Shown here: in pieces, positions 1 through 7,266 of the stretch | Layout of the letters: the number at the start of each line of letters is the position of its first letter | Numbering within the stretch: position 1 is the stretch's first letter | From: an uncultured Collinsella sp. | Lineage (GTDB): Bacteria > Actinomycetota > Coriobacteriia > Coriobacteriales > Coriobacteriaceae | Assembly (NCBI GenBank): GCA_902493615.1 | Contig: CABUQK010000030.1 | Location: forward strand, 1-17,951 | Direction of reading: 5' to 3' | DNA: 17,951 bases | The notes under the pieces: generated by a model | Seen by the model: only the letters and a program-made list of their open reading frames with translations | Databases searched by the model: none | What the model was told of the DNA's origin: nothing | Position numbers and translations under genes: made by a program

Positions 1-36
1 CCGACGGGATCCCTAAGCACGCCATGCTTCTTATGT

Positions 37-101
37 GCAGCAAAGCTAATGCTGCTAAAATACAAAGCGCTCATGTAGTTTAAACGCACGACGATAAGGA
101 G
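37..101 (+). promoter_or_regulatory. Possible ftsE leader: weak -10 and clear ribosome binding site
   Basis: A TAAAAT hexamer at 56-61 resembles a -10 box, but I see no convincing -35 at 16-18 nt upstream. A small inverted repeat (GCAGCA at 37-42, TGCTGC at 50-55) lies just before it. AAGGAG at 96-101 sits 5 nt before the GTG start at 107 and fixes that start. Bases 1-30 may be the tail of an upstream gene, but nothing can be identified. The ribosome binding site is certain by inspection; the promoter is a guess. Confidence 0.3.
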
Positions 102-106
102 CACCA

Positions 107-1327
107 GTGGGTAACCACTTCCGTACCTCCGGTGCGGGCGATGATGCCCCCAAGACGCAGACAGGCGTCCAGGGCAGCCGTTTCGCCACTCCGGATTCAG
201 AGGACCAGCCTGTTGCTCAGGCCCCCGCTCGGCCGGCAGATCAGGCACAGCCGGCATCCGATCCCTTTGCCTACAATCCAACCAGCGATGTCGCGCTTTC
301 CGGCACGGCGGGTTTTGAGCCCGTTCAGGCCGTGACCGCTCGCGTGGAGCAGCCTCAGGCTGGTGCCGCCACGCCGCAGCCTACCATGGCCGGCATTCCC
401 GACCCCATGGCCCCTGCGACGCCGGCTCCTCAGCCTGCGCAGTCCGGTCTCTTTGCCGCTATTCCCGACCCCACGCAGCCTGCTGCCCCGGTGGTCGAGA
501 GCGATCAGGCGGCCGAGGTCGCAAGCCTCGATAACGCGCTCAACAACCCCGATTTTACGTCGGTGTTTGCGCCCATCGATCCGCAGGCCAGCCGCAAGAA
601 GATGGCCAAGCAGGCCGGTGTCGAGCCCGTTATCCTTATGGAGCATGTCACCAAGATCTATCCGGCACAGCCCAACAAGCCTGCACTCGACGACATCAAC
701 ATCGAGATCTATCCGGGCGAGTTCGTCTTCCTGGTCGGTCACTCCGGTTCGGGTAAGACCACGCTGCTGTCGACGCTCAACCGCGACGTCAAGCCGACGA
801 GCGGCCGCATCCTGGTTGCCGGTCAGGACCTCATGAAGATCAAGAACCGCAAGGTTCCGTTCCTGCGCCGCCAGATTGGCGCCGTGTTCCAGGACTTTAA
901 GCTTCTGCCGCAAAAGACCGCCTACGAAAACGTGGCGTTTGCCCTTCAGTGCATCGGCAAGCCCAAGGGCGTCATTCGCAGTCAGGTGCCTGAGGTGCTG
1001 CGTCTGGTCGGTCTGGCCGATCAGATGGACTCGCTGCCCGACCAGCTTTCCGGTGGCGAGCAGCAGCGCGTTGCCGTCGCCCGCGCTATGGTCAACCGTC
1101 CGCCGCTGCTGATCTGCGACGAGCCCACGGGTAACCTCGACCCGGCGATCTCGCTGGGCATCATGAAGCTGCTCGAGCGTATTAACCGCACCGGCACCAC
1201 CGTGATCGTCGCCACGCACGACCGCGAGATGGTCGATAGCATGCACCGTCGCGTGATCGCCCTCGAGGGCGGCCACGTTATCCGCGACCAGGAGAGGGGA
1301 GGTTACGGCAACTATGGCACCAACTAA
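107..1327 (+). CDS. ftsE: Cell division ATP-binding protein FtsE with long N-terminal extension
   Basis: ABC ATPase of the FtsEX complex, which works at the division septum and in other bacteria activates cell-wall hydrolases. The ATPase domain starts near residue 176. Walker A is GHSGSGKTT at 211-219, the ABC signature LSGGEQQR at 314-321, Walker B runs into DEPTGNLD at 338-345, and the switch histidine is H371. FtsE is usually about 220-230 residues. This one has 406, because residues 1 to about 170 form a Pro/Ala/Gln-rich, probably disordered stretch containing two IPDP motifs. GTG 107 is chosen for its AAGGAG site at 96-101. An internal ATG at residue 166 would give a normal-length FtsE but has only a poor ribosome binding site. 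The 3' end overlaps ftsX by 14 nt, so the two are probably translationally coupled. Identity is very secure; the role of the extension is unknown. Confidence 0.95.
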   Translation: MGNHFRTSGAGDDAPKTQTGVQGSRFATPDSEDQPVAQAPARPADQAQPASDPFAYNPTSDVALSGTAGFEPVQAVTARVEQPQAGAATPQPTMAGIPDPMAPATPAPQPAQSGLFAAIPDPTQPAAPVVESDQAAEVASLDNALNNPDFTSVFAPIDPQASRKKMAKQAGVEPVILMEHVTKIYPAQPNKPALDDINIEIYPGEFVFLVGHSGSGKTTLLSTLNRDVKPTSGRILVAGQDLMKIKNRKVPFLRRQIGAVFQDFKLLPQKTAYENVAFALQCIGKPKGVIRSQVPEVLRLVGLADQMDSLPDQLSGGEQQRVAVARAMVNRPPLLICDEPTGNLDPAISLGIMKLLERINRTGTTVIVATHDREMVDSMHRRVIALEGGHVIRDQERGGYGNYGTN

Positions 1328-2234
1328 CGTGGGCTACTCCTTCAAAGAGGCAATCAGCCACTTCTTCCGTAACTGGACTACCTCGCTCGGCGCCGTCATC
1401 ACGATTTTCCTTTCGCTGTTTATCATCGGCCTGTTCATCATGGGCTCCGCGGTGCTGAACTCCGTGATCGGCACCGTCGAGGATCAGGTTGTCATCAACG
1501 CGTTCATTAGTGATGACGCCGATCAGGCTGATGTTCAGGCTTTTGAGGCCGAGCTTAAGACGTGGAATAACGTCAAGTCCGTGACCTATAAGGACAAGGA
1601 CGACGCGAAGGCCGAGTATACGAGCAAGATGTCGGGCAACGCCGACGCCACCATGAGCGCGCTCGATGGCCAGAACCCGCTGCCGGCTTCCTTCGCTATT
1701 GAGATGGACGATCCGTCCAAGGTCGAGAGCACGGCAGAGAAGCTCAAGAAGGATGCCGATTTCCAGAAGATCGTGGATGACGGCGACGTCAACGCGAGCG
1801 TGCTGTACGGCCAGGAGGCAGTGAGCCGCCTGTTCCAGGTGACCAACTACATCCGCATCGCCGCCGTGGTGCTCGTTGGCCTTCTGACCTTTATCGCTTT
1901 CATCTTCATCAACAACACGATTCGCCTATCCATCACGGCGCGTCGTCGTGAGATTGCGATTATGCGTCTGGTCGGCGCCAGCAACGGCTTCATTCGCGGC
2001 CCGTTTATCACCGAGGGCGTACTGCAGGCCATTTTGGGCTCGTTGCTTTCCATCGGCGTTCTGGAGCTGCTGCGCAACCTGATGATTCCGCGTCTGCAGG
2101 AGAGCATCGGCTGGATGTCGTTTGCCCTGCCGATGCAGTACTACTTGGTGACCTATGCTACGCTGATTCTGGTCGGCGTGATTATCGGTTTCTTTGGTTC
2201 TGCCATCGCCATGCGCCGCTACCTGCGCGTGTAG
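1314..2234 (+). CDS. ftsX: Cell division protein FtsX (permease-like subunit)
   Basis: Membrane partner of FtsE, 306 residues, a typical length. Four membrane segments can be seen, at about 25-47, 182-204, 232-255 and 277-300. A large loop between the first and second (about 50-178, rich in Asp and Lys) would be the extracellular domain that contacts hydrolases or their adaptors in known FtsX proteins. The C-terminal half has the FtsX/MacB permease arrangement with a basic loop (RRREIAIMRLVGAS) after the second segment. The start at 1314 lies inside the end of ftsE, and GGGGAGG at 1296-1302 serves as its ribosome binding site. A terminator follows at 2260, so ftsE-ftsX looks like a complete two-gene unit here. 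In many Actinomycetota smpB follows ftsX; in this window smpB is about 6 kb away. Confidence 0.95.
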   Translation: MAPTNVGYSFKEAISHFFRNWTTSLGAVITIFLSLFIIGLFIMGSAVLNSVIGTVEDQVVINAFISDDADQADVQAFEAELKTWNNVKSVTYKDKDDAKAEYTSKMSGNADATMSALDGQNPLPASFAIEMDDPSKVESTAEKLKKDADFQKIVDDGDVNASVLYGQEAVSRLFQVTNYIRIAAVVLVGLLTFIAFIFINNTIRLSITARRREIAIMRLVGASNGFIRGPFITEGVLQAILGSLLSIGVLELLRNLMIPRLQESIGWMSFALPMQYYLVTYATLILVGVIIGFFGSAIAMRRYLRV

Positions 2235-2259
2235 GCATGCCTGGAATTCATCCCTTCCA

Positions 2260-2292
2260 ACGGGTCGTCTCTTATGGGGCGGCCCGTTTTTT
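2260..2292 (+). terminator. Rho-independent terminator after ftsX
   Basis: A 10-bp stem (2260-2269 with 2278-2287, two G-T pairs) encloses an 8-nt loop and runs into six T residues at 2287-2292. It lies 26 nt after the ftsX stop and separates ftsEX from rnr. Confidence 0.85.
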
Positions 2293-2369
2293 GATCCCTA
2301 GGGGACGGCAGGAAAGCGAATCATTTGGGTAGACTCTTTGGAGTTCGCAATCGATAGTTAGGAGGCGCC

Positions 2370-4505
2370 ATGGGGCGCAATAACAAGCATAAGCGTGGAG
2401 CTCGCAATAAGCGCGGGCCGGTGCGCAGCGAATGCCGTCCGAGCCTGACCGGGCGCGTGCAGCTCCATGAGCACAGTGCCTATGTCATAACCGAGAATGG
2501 CGACTACAAGGTCATGGGTCGCGGCAAGCGTGAGATCATGGACGGCGATACCGTTGCCGTGAGCATTAAGAACAGCCCGCATGGCGAGCGTCGCGCCGTG
2601 ATCGAGGGCGTGGTTGAGCGCGCAGCTATAAGCGTGGTGGGCACGTACCAGACCGCCGGTCCGCTCGGTGTGATTGAGCCGCTCGATTCGCGCCTGAAGG
2701 CCGATTTCTTCATTTTGCCCGAGGATGCCTCGGCGGATCGTCTGGGTGTCCACCCGGGTGATGCTGTTGTCGCGCGCATTTTGACCTACCCGACGCGCCT
2801 GGAATCGGGCACTGTGACGATCGAACGCCGCATTGGCGGAGATGACGCGCCCGATTTGGGCGTTCAATATGTGATGGCGCGTTACGGCTATACCGATAGC
2901 TATCCCGAGGCCGCGCTAGACGAGGCCGAGGGGCTTTCGCTCGATGTGTCCGCGGCGCTTAAGGACCCGCTCCGCCGCGATCTGCGCGACCGCTTTGTCA
3001 TCACGATCGACCCGGTCGACGCGCGCGACTTTGACGATGCCATTTCGCTGGAGCGCACGCCCGATGGTGGCTACAAGCTGGGTGTGCATATCGCCGACGT
3101 TTCACACTATGTGGCTTGGGACGGGCATATCGATCTTGAGGCTCGCCATCGCACGACATCGGTGTATCTGGCCGATCGCGTGCTTCCCATGCTGCCCGAA
3201 CGCCTGTCCTGTGACCTGTGCTCGCTTCGCCCTGACGAGGACCGTCTTGCGTTTACCGTCGATATCGAGCTCGATGCGCAGGGCCGCGTGCGGCATTACG
3301 ATCCGTACCCCAGCGTGATTCGCTCGCGTGTGCGTATGGACTATGACGGCGCCGAGGCTCTGCTGGTGCGTGCCGGCGCGGTTGAGTATTCGGTGCTGGA
3401 GGGCGCGGCTGAGGATGTTGAGGCTGCCGAGACCTCGCGCGAGGAAGCGCTTGAGCGCGGTCTTGCGTGCGAGGAGGCCGCCCGCGGCTACAACATCGAC
3501 CTCGGCGATTTCCTTGTCGCCGCTAACGAACTCGCCGAACTTCGCCGTCGTATTCGTCGCGCCCGCGGCTCAGTCGATTTTGACACGGCCGAGATTCGCG
3601 CTCTATTGGATGAGGACGGAGTGCCCGTGCAGATTGTGGCGCGTGAGCGTTCGTGTGCCACGTCGCTTATCGAGGAAGCCATGCTGCTCGCCAACGAGTG
3701 CGTTGCAGAGTGGCTGGCGGACCGTGATATCGAGGCCTGCTATCGCGTGCATGAGGATCCGAGCCCCGATAGCCTGCACGGTGCCGCCGTTGCGCTGGCG
3801 CAGCTAGGCATCATCGACGATCGCCGTGCTGCCGGTATTGCCCTGGGGAGTCCCGATGAGTTGCAGGCTGCAGTTGATGCTGCCGCCGGTACGGCAAACG
3901 CACCGCTCGTCAACACGCTGCTTCTGCACAGCATGCAGCGTGCGCTGTACAAGCCGCGCAACGAGGGCCACTTTGCGCTCGCCGCGCCGTGCTACTGTCA
4001 CTTTACGAGTCCCATCCGTCGCTACCCCGATCTGGTGGTGCACCGCGTGCTCAAACTGCAGTTGTCCTATGAGCAGCTCGGCGGCAAGGACGCCTTGGTC
4101 CGTACGCCGCGGCTGATCGGCAAGGGGCGCGAGTCGCTGCCGCGCATTCTGCCGCAGATCTGCCGCGCATGCAGCGATGCCGAGCGCGCGGCAGATGCCG
4201 CCAGCCATGCGACGCAAAAGATCAAGATTGCCCAGTACTATGAGGACCGTCTGGGCGAGCGCTATGCCGGAACCGTCTCGTGGGTTAGCAGCATGGGCCT
4301 CTTTGTGCGCTTGGACCTGACGCAGGTCGAAGGCCTGGTTTCGATTAAGAGCCTGGGCAACGAGTGGTTCGAGTTCGACGAGGACGCGCTTACGCTGACG
4401 GGCGCCGACACGGGGACTCGCTATGAACTGGGTCAGCGCGTGATCATCGAGGTCTCGCGCGTCAATACCACGCGTGGGCACTTGGACTTTAAGCTTATCC
4501 ATTAG
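2370..4505 (+). CDS. rnr: Ribonuclease R (RNB-family 3'-5' exoribonuclease)
   Basis: Processive hydrolytic 3'-5' exoribonuclease that degrades structured RNA, and with tmRNA-SmpB clears non-stop mRNA. It has 711 residues, normal for Gram-positive RNase R. A very basic N-terminus (1-20) precedes OB/cold-shock-like domains (about 25-190). The RNB catalytic domain carries the metal-binding aspartates D214, D220, D222 and D223 in DPVDARDFDDA, with the same spacing as the four aspartates of E. coli RNase R. An S1 RNA-binding domain ends the protein (about 630-708, GTVSWVSSMGLFV). ATG 2370 has AGGAGG at 2360-2365. Hairpin terminators lie on both sides, so it is probably transcribed alone, although I found no convincing promoter in the 77 nt after the upstream terminator. 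VacB is an older name for the same family. RNase II is a less likely alternative, given the basic N-terminus and the length. Confidence 0.95.
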   Translation: MGRNNKHKRGARNKRGPVRSECRPSLTGRVQLHEHSAYVITENGDYKVMGRGKREIMDGDTVAVSIKNSPHGERRAVIEGVVERAAISVVGTYQTAGPLGVIEPLDSRLKADFFILPEDASADRLGVHPGDAVVARILTYPTRLESGTVTIERRIGGDDAPDLGVQYVMARYGYTDSYPEAALDEAEGLSLDVSAALKDPLRRDLRDRFVITIDPVDARDFDDAISLERTPDGGYKLGVHIADVSHYVAWDGHIDLEARHRTTSVYLADRVLPMLPERLSCDLCSLRPDEDRLAFTVDIELDAQGRVRHYDPYPSVIRSRVRMDYDGAEALLVRAGAVEYSVLEGAAEDVEAAETSREEALERGLACEEAARGYNIDLGDFLVAANELAELRRRIRRARGSVDFDTAEIRALLDEDGVPVQIVARERSCATSLIEEAMLLANECVAEWLADRDIEACYRVHEDPSPDSLHGAAVALAQLGIIDDRRAAGIALGSPDELQAAVDAAAGTANAPLVNTLLLHSMQRALYKPRNEGHFALAAPCYCHFTSPIRRYPDLVVHRVLKLQLSYEQLGGKDALVRTPRLIGKGRESLPRILPQICRACSDAERAADAASHATQKIKIAQYYEDRLGERYAGTVSWVSSMGLFVRLDLTQVEGLVSIKSLGNEWFEFDEDALTLTGADTGTRYELGQRVIIEVSRVNTTRGHLDFKLIH

Positions 4506-4533
4506 CCAAATCCCGACTCATGGTGGGGGAGCG

Positions 4534-4567
4534 GAGGGCGGCCTTTCGGGACCGCCCTTCGCATTTG
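4534..4567 (+). terminator. Terminator-like hairpin after rnr
   Basis: GGGCGG at 4536-4541 pairs with CCGCCC at 4552-4557, extended by an A-T pair outside. The T tract after it is short and interrupted (TTCGCATTT). It lies 30 nt after the rnr stop. A terminator is the likely role, but the T tract is weak. Confidence 0.6.
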
Positions 4568-4637
4568 AATCGTGGCTACCTTGCCGTCTGCTCGGCCGCC
4601 CGCTTACCTGCTATTTGAGAGGTAAAACCTACCAAAA

Positions 4638-4664
4638 TAAACCTGTCCCTTTTTGGCAGGTTTA
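4638..4664 (+). repeat. 27-bp inverted repeat just upstream of the recombinase gene
   Basis: TAAACCTG (4638-4645) and CAGGTTTA (4657-4664) are perfect 8-nt arms around an 11-nt T-rich centre. A second small palindrome, AGGTAAAACCT at 4620-4630, lies beside it and shares the AAACCT motif. The right arm ends 18 nt before the recombinase ATG. It could be a recombinase binding or crossover site, an autoregulatory operator, or an RNA hairpin that affects translation; the sequence alone does not decide. Confidence 0.5.
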
Positions 4665-4682
4665 CAAGAAAGCGGGGATGAG

Positions 4683-5288
4683 ATGGCGACGGTGTACGGT
4701 TATGCGCGGGTGAGTTCGCGCGATCAGAACCTTAATCGGCAGCTGGATGCGCTGGGTGCCTATGGCGTGGGCTCGGCGAATATTTATGCCGACCATGCGA
4801 GCGGCAAGAACTTCGATCGACCGCGTTATCGCGAGCTGCTGCACGTCCTGGGAGACGGGGACGTGCTGGTGGTGCTTTCTATCGACCGACTTGGCCGTAA
4901 TTACTCCGAGATTCTTGAGGAATGGCGACGCATTACCAAGGAACTCGGGGTTGCCATTGTGGTGTTGGACATGCCATTGCTTGACACGCGCGTCAGGGCC
5001 AGCGGCGCGCCGGATGTGACCAACACTCTGATTGCCGATATTGTGCTGCAACTGCTGAGCTACGTGGCGCAGGTGGAGCGCGAGAATATCCATCGGCGCC
5101 AGGCGGAGGGAATTGCGGCGGCGCGGGCGCGAGGGGTCCGTTTCGGTCGACCTCGCAAGCCGTGCCCTCCTCAGTTTGAGCTGGTGCGCGATAGCTATGA
5201 GGCAGGCGATATTACCCGCAGCCAAGCAGCAAAGTGCCTGGGCGTGTGCGTGGGGACGTTCGATCGCTGGATGCGCGAGGCGGGGTAG
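4683..5288 (+). CDS. Serine recombinase (resolvase/invertase family)
   Basis: Small site-specific recombinase of 201 residues, the size of Tn3 resolvases and Hin/Gin invertases, which cut and rejoin DNA through a phosphoserine link. The N-terminal catalytic domain begins YGYARVSSRDQ, with R9 and the nucleophile S11 in the expected places. DRLGR at 68-72 supplies the two conserved arginines (R69, R72). FGRPRK and a C-terminal helix-turn-helix (about 158-201) follow, as in invertases. ATG 4683 is preferred over an in-frame TTG at 4653 because homologues start at this point; the upstream codons overlap the inverted repeat and look non-coding. GGGGATGAG just before the ATG is a modest ribosome binding site. 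No transposase, partner gene or transposon ends are visible, so it is an orphan whose target may be the adjacent inverted repeat or lie elsewhere. Resolvase or invertase cannot be told apart here. Confidence 0.9.
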   Translation: MATVYGYARVSSRDQNLNRQLDALGAYGVGSANIYADHASGKNFDRPRYRELLHVLGDGDVLVVLSIDRLGRNYSEILEEWRRITKELGVAIVVLDMPLLDTRVRASGAPDVTNTLIADIVLQLLSYVAQVERENIHRRQAEGIAAARARGVRFGRPRKPCPPQFELVRDSYEAGDITRSQAAKCLGVCVGTFDRWMREAG

Positions 5289-5392
5289 GGGTTTGCGTTG
5301 CTTTGTCGCTTCCTGTTGCGATTCAAATTTTGATACGGTGACGATGTCATTTGGGGCTACACTCGCTGATATTCAAAAAAGGAGGTTGGCCC

Positions 5393-5974
5393 TTGGCGCG
5401 CGTAAAACAAATAATCGGATGGACCGCGATCATTCTGTTCGCCGTAACGCTGGCGGGGATCTGGGTGCTGACGGAGCAAAATGCGGTGGAGACGTCGTTG
5501 CTGAGCGAGTCCACCGCGCGTGTGGTAGAGGGTCAGGCTACGGGCGTTCAGGCTGCCGATGCCACGGGTGAAGCCCAGACGGAGAACGGAATGACCGGGG
5601 GCACCGATTTGGCTGCCCCGCCTGTCCGGTCTGGCCGACTTGCTTCCATTCGCATGTGGGTGGGCACAAACGTCCGCCGCGTTGCCCGTACCGTAGAGTT
5701 TTTCTTCGTCGGATTGTTCGCCTCGGTGGTCGTGGTTTGCTTTTCCAGGCGTCCGTGGAGCGTATGCTCCCGTTGCGTGCCCGTATTGCTCTTTTGCGCC
5801 GCCTGCTCCGTTGGCGATCAGGTGCATAAGATCTTTGTTCCCGGCAGGCATTTCGACGTTATCGATCTAGGATTCGATGCTGCGGGCTATGTCACCGCCA
5901 TGCTGTTGGTATTGCTGGCGGCGGCGTTGGTGCGCCATGCGACTCGGCCGATCGGCGCCCATGCGAGGCGCTAG
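5393..5974 (+). CDS. VanZ-like membrane protein
   Basis: Predicted membrane protein of 193 residues from a TTG start. The TTG at 5393 is chosen because GGAGG at 5381-5385 stands 7 nt before it; an in-frame TTG at 5351 would place that site inside the gene. Membrane segments are likely near 7-26, 101-120, 124-141 and 165-182. The stretch from D142 (DQVHKIFVPGRHFDVIDLG) followed by a hydrophobic helix matches the VanZ family pattern, in which an acidic residue and H, then PGR, then a D-rich turn precede the last helix. VanZ of enterococci gives low-level teicoplanin resistance, but most family members have no known function. A hydrophilic, Gly/Ala/Thr-rich stretch (about 40-90) between the first two helices is unusual. 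There is no sign of van resistance genes nearby, so no resistance role is implied. Confidence 0.7.
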   Translation: MARVKQIIGWTAIILFAVTLAGIWVLTEQNAVETSLLSESTARVVEGQATGVQAADATGEAQTENGMTGGTDLAAPPVRSGRLASIRMWVGTNVRRVARTVEFFFVGLFASVVVVCFSRRPWSVCSRCVPVLLFCAACSVGDQVHKIFVPGRHFDVIDLGFDAAGYVTAMLLVLLAAALVRHATRPIGAHARR

Positions 5975-6017
5975 CCTTAAGACGAGACATCGCGACTGCC
6001 TATGCTTCGACATTGAC

Positions 6018-6090
6018 TACAATAACGGCTGCAATCGCGAGTGGTCGTCGATGTGCAGTTTTCCAGACACCTGTTTTCTCTAAGAAAGGA
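6018..6090 (+). promoter_or_regulatory. Possible promoter and leader of the ArsC/Spx-like gene
   Basis: TACAAT at 6018-6023 is a good -10 box, but the -35 region (CTGCCT at 5996-6001, 16-nt spacing) is poor. A small hairpin follows in the leader: CTGCA at 6029-6033 and ATCG pair with CGAT and TGCAG (6049-6058) with one bulged base. AAAGGA at 6085-6090 is the ribosome binding site. Confidence 0.3.
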
Positions 6091-6096
6091 AATCTC

Positions 6097-6456
6097 ATGG
6101 CGGTATTGTTTGTTGAATATCCCAAGTGCTCGACCTGTAAGAAGGCCAAGGCATGGCTGGACGAACATGGGGTAGAGTATATCGATCGCGATATCGTTTT
6201 GGACAATCCCACGGCTGATGAGCTTGCGACCTGGATTGCTCGTTCGGGGCTGCCGGTGCGGCGCTTCTTCAATTCGTCGGGCATGAAATATCGAGAGCTG
6301 GGCCTGAAGGCGCGTCTGGATGCGGGCATGACGGATCAGGAGTGCTACGAGCTGCTGGCGACCGACGGCATGCTGGTCAAGCGTCCGCTGCTGGTGGGCG
6401 ACGACTTTGCGATTCCTGGGTTTAAGGAAGCGGCCTGGACCGAGGTGCTGCTGTAG
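6097..6456 (+). CDS. ArsC/Spx/YffB-family thioredoxin-fold protein
   Basis: A protein of 119 residues with a CxxC motif at C11-C14 (YPKCSTCKKAKAWL) directly after the first strand, as in the ArsC-like thioredoxin fold. Later motifs also fit: RRFFNSSGMKYRELGL in the middle and LVKRPLLVGD near residue 90, the counterpart of the RP-containing loop of Spx and YffB. The family includes glutaredoxin-dependent arsenate reductases, the RNA-polymerase-binding regulator Spx, and many proteins of unknown role. Arsenate reduction should not be assumed, because no arsenite pump or ArsR gene is near. ATG 6097 has AAAGGA 6 nt upstream. The gene ends 6 nt before a hairpin repeat that may shape its transcript end. 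Confidence 0.85.
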   Translation: MAVLFVEYPKCSTCKKAKAWLDEHGVEYIDRDIVLDNPTADELATWIARSGLPVRRFFNSSGMKYRELGLKARLDAGMTDQECYELLATDGMLVKRPLLVGDDFAIPGFKEAAWTEVLL

Positions 6457-6462
6457 TGGCTG

Positions 6463-6510
6463 CGGAAAGCACGTCCCATTCTGAGCTTCGATTGTGGGAC
6501 ACGGTTTCCG
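6463..6510 (+). repeat. Palindromic repeat, family A, copy 1
   Basis: Imperfect hairpin with CGGAAA at 6463-6468 pairing with TTTCCG at 6505-6510 and GTCCCA at 6473-6478 pairing with TGGGAC at 6495-6500, separated by three mismatches. The loop contains GAGCTT. It begins 6 nt after the ArsC-like gene stops, with no T tract, so it is not a standard terminator. Confidence 0.7.
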
Positions 6511-6524
6511 GTTGAGGGCTCGAC

Positions 6525-6572
6525 GGGAAAGTGGGGACTAGTTTGAGCTTGAAATCTGGGACGCACTTTCCG
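6525..6572 (+). repeat. Palindromic repeat, family A, copy 2
   Basis: A second hairpin exactly 62 nt downstream of copy 1, with GGAAAGTG at 6526-6533 pairing with CACTTTCC at 6564-6571 and a less regular inner stem. The right halves of the two copies (from GAGCTT to TTTCCG, 28 nt) agree at 21 positions, so they share an origin. It ends 18 nt before the stop codon of the minus-strand gene. Confidence 0.7.
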
Positions 6573-6590
6573 CCGGCGGGCCTGCCCCAG

Positions 6591-7001
6591 TCAGTCCGCC
6601 AGCTGTGCCCATTCGTGCGGATCGTAGACCTTTACGTGTTTGTTGGGCTTGCCGCTCCAGTACTCCTCGTCCATAAAGGGCAGATATGCCTGAACGCCGG
6701 GGCAGATAAAGGGAATCCGCTGCTGTTGCAGTCGCTCGCGCTGGCGCTGCTCTAGGTGCGCCTCGGATATGACGGTCGGCATACCGGACAACTCGACGAG
6801 GCTTGCCTGGATTCGCTTAAGGTCGGGGAGTCCCGCGTGCCATGACACCCGCATGATCAAAAAGGATGCACGGCGGTATTTTGCCTGCATCACCGTGATG
6901 GCGGGGCGCAGTGTGGGATGGATTTTGTCCCGTTCGGGCCAAAGGTCAGCAGTGATCTCGAGGCCCAGGGTCTCCCATAGGTAATCAAGCTCTTCGTCCA
7001 T
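6591..7001 (-). CDS. Hypothetical protein resembling the N-terminal domain of MarR-annotated proteins
   Basis: A protein of 136 residues. The motif IPFICPGVQAYLPFM (about 96-110), preceded by a run rich in Arg and Gln, resembles a pattern I know from roughly 300-residue proteins often annotated as MarR-family, where an IPFI...QLYLPFLG stretch ends an N-terminal domain and a winged helix follows. Here the protein stops about 26 residues after the motif and no winged helix is present. It may be a truncated gene, or a free-standing version of the domain. ATG at 7001 has GAGG 4 nt upstream on the minus strand. Its 3' end faces the repeat pair at 6463-6572. The reading frame is supported by the start site and protein-like composition; the family link is from memory and moderate. 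Confidence 0.6.
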   Translation of the reverse strand: MDEELDYLWETLGLEITADLWPERDKIHPTLRPAITVMQAKYRRASFLIMRVSWHAGLPDLKRIQASLVELSGMPTVISEAHLEQRQRERLQQQRIPFICPGVQAYLPFMDEEYWSGKPNKHVKVYDPHEWAQLAD

Positions 7002-7070
7002 GGTGCCTCGATATCAGTGCAATGATGACGGTTCGATTGTGCCATCAGCCGTGAGTGCTGCATTGTTGTA

Positions 7071-7087
7071 ATCTACCAGCGGTAGAT
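7071..7087. promoter_or_regulatory. Perfect 7-bp palindrome upstream of the minus-strand gene
   Basis: ATCTACC at 7071-7077 and GGTAGAT at 7081-7087 flank AGC. The palindrome lies 70 nt upstream of the start at 7001 and could be an operator. No clear promoter was found around it. The rest of 7002-7193 shows no gene. Confidence 0.3.
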
Positions 7088-7159
7088 GTGGGATGTTTTA
7101 CGGGCTTTGGCGCCGTAGGTGTCGCTGGTGCTTCACAGGTCCTTCACGTGTTGGCCGTA

Positions 7160-7185
7160 TTTGACTGAATTTCAAAAAAGTCAAA
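7160..7185. repeat. 7-bp inverted repeat upstream of the tRNA promoter
   Basis: TTTGACT at 7160-7166 and AGTCAAA at 7179-7185 are separated by 12 nt. TTGACT resembles a -35 box, but no matching -10 lies at the right distance. Role unknown. Confidence 0.3.
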
Positions 7186-7193
7186 ATTAGGGC

Positions 7194-7222
7194 TTGCGTC
7201 ACGGCGAGGCTTCCCGTATATT
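7194..7222 (+). promoter_or_regulatory. Promoter of the tRNA-Gln / tRNA-Glu pair
   Basis: TTGCGT (7194-7199) and TATATT (7217-7222) are separated by exactly 17 nt and match the housekeeping consensus well. Transcription would begin near 7229, about 38 nt before the first tRNA. Confidence 0.7.
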
Positions 7223-7266
7223 TCTTTCTTGCGCAAAGGCACAGCCGAGCGCAGCGATGCAGTCAT

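Noticed and set aside
1..30. Tail of an upstream gene (perhaps prfB, which often precedes ftsE in Actinomycetota)
   Set aside because: Several frames end in the first 80 nt, but too few codons are visible to identify a protein.
197..1276. Minus-strand reading frame opposite ftsE
   Set aside because: Same in-register antisense effect; ftsE carries all the ABC ATPase motifs.
4653..4682. TTG start at 4653 for the recombinase
   Set aside because: The ten extra codons overlap the right arm of the inverted repeat and precede the point where the family begins; ATG 4683 fits better.
4534..7001. Integrative element or genomic island with defined ends
   Set aside because: Apart from the recombinase there is no integrase, transposase, attachment-site duplication or terminal repeat in the sequence; accessory gene gain is only suspected.
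7160..7189. Second tRNA promoter using TTGACT at 7161
   Set aside because: The sequence 17-18 nt downstream (AAATTA/AATTAG) is a poor -10; the pair at 7194 and 7217 is much better.
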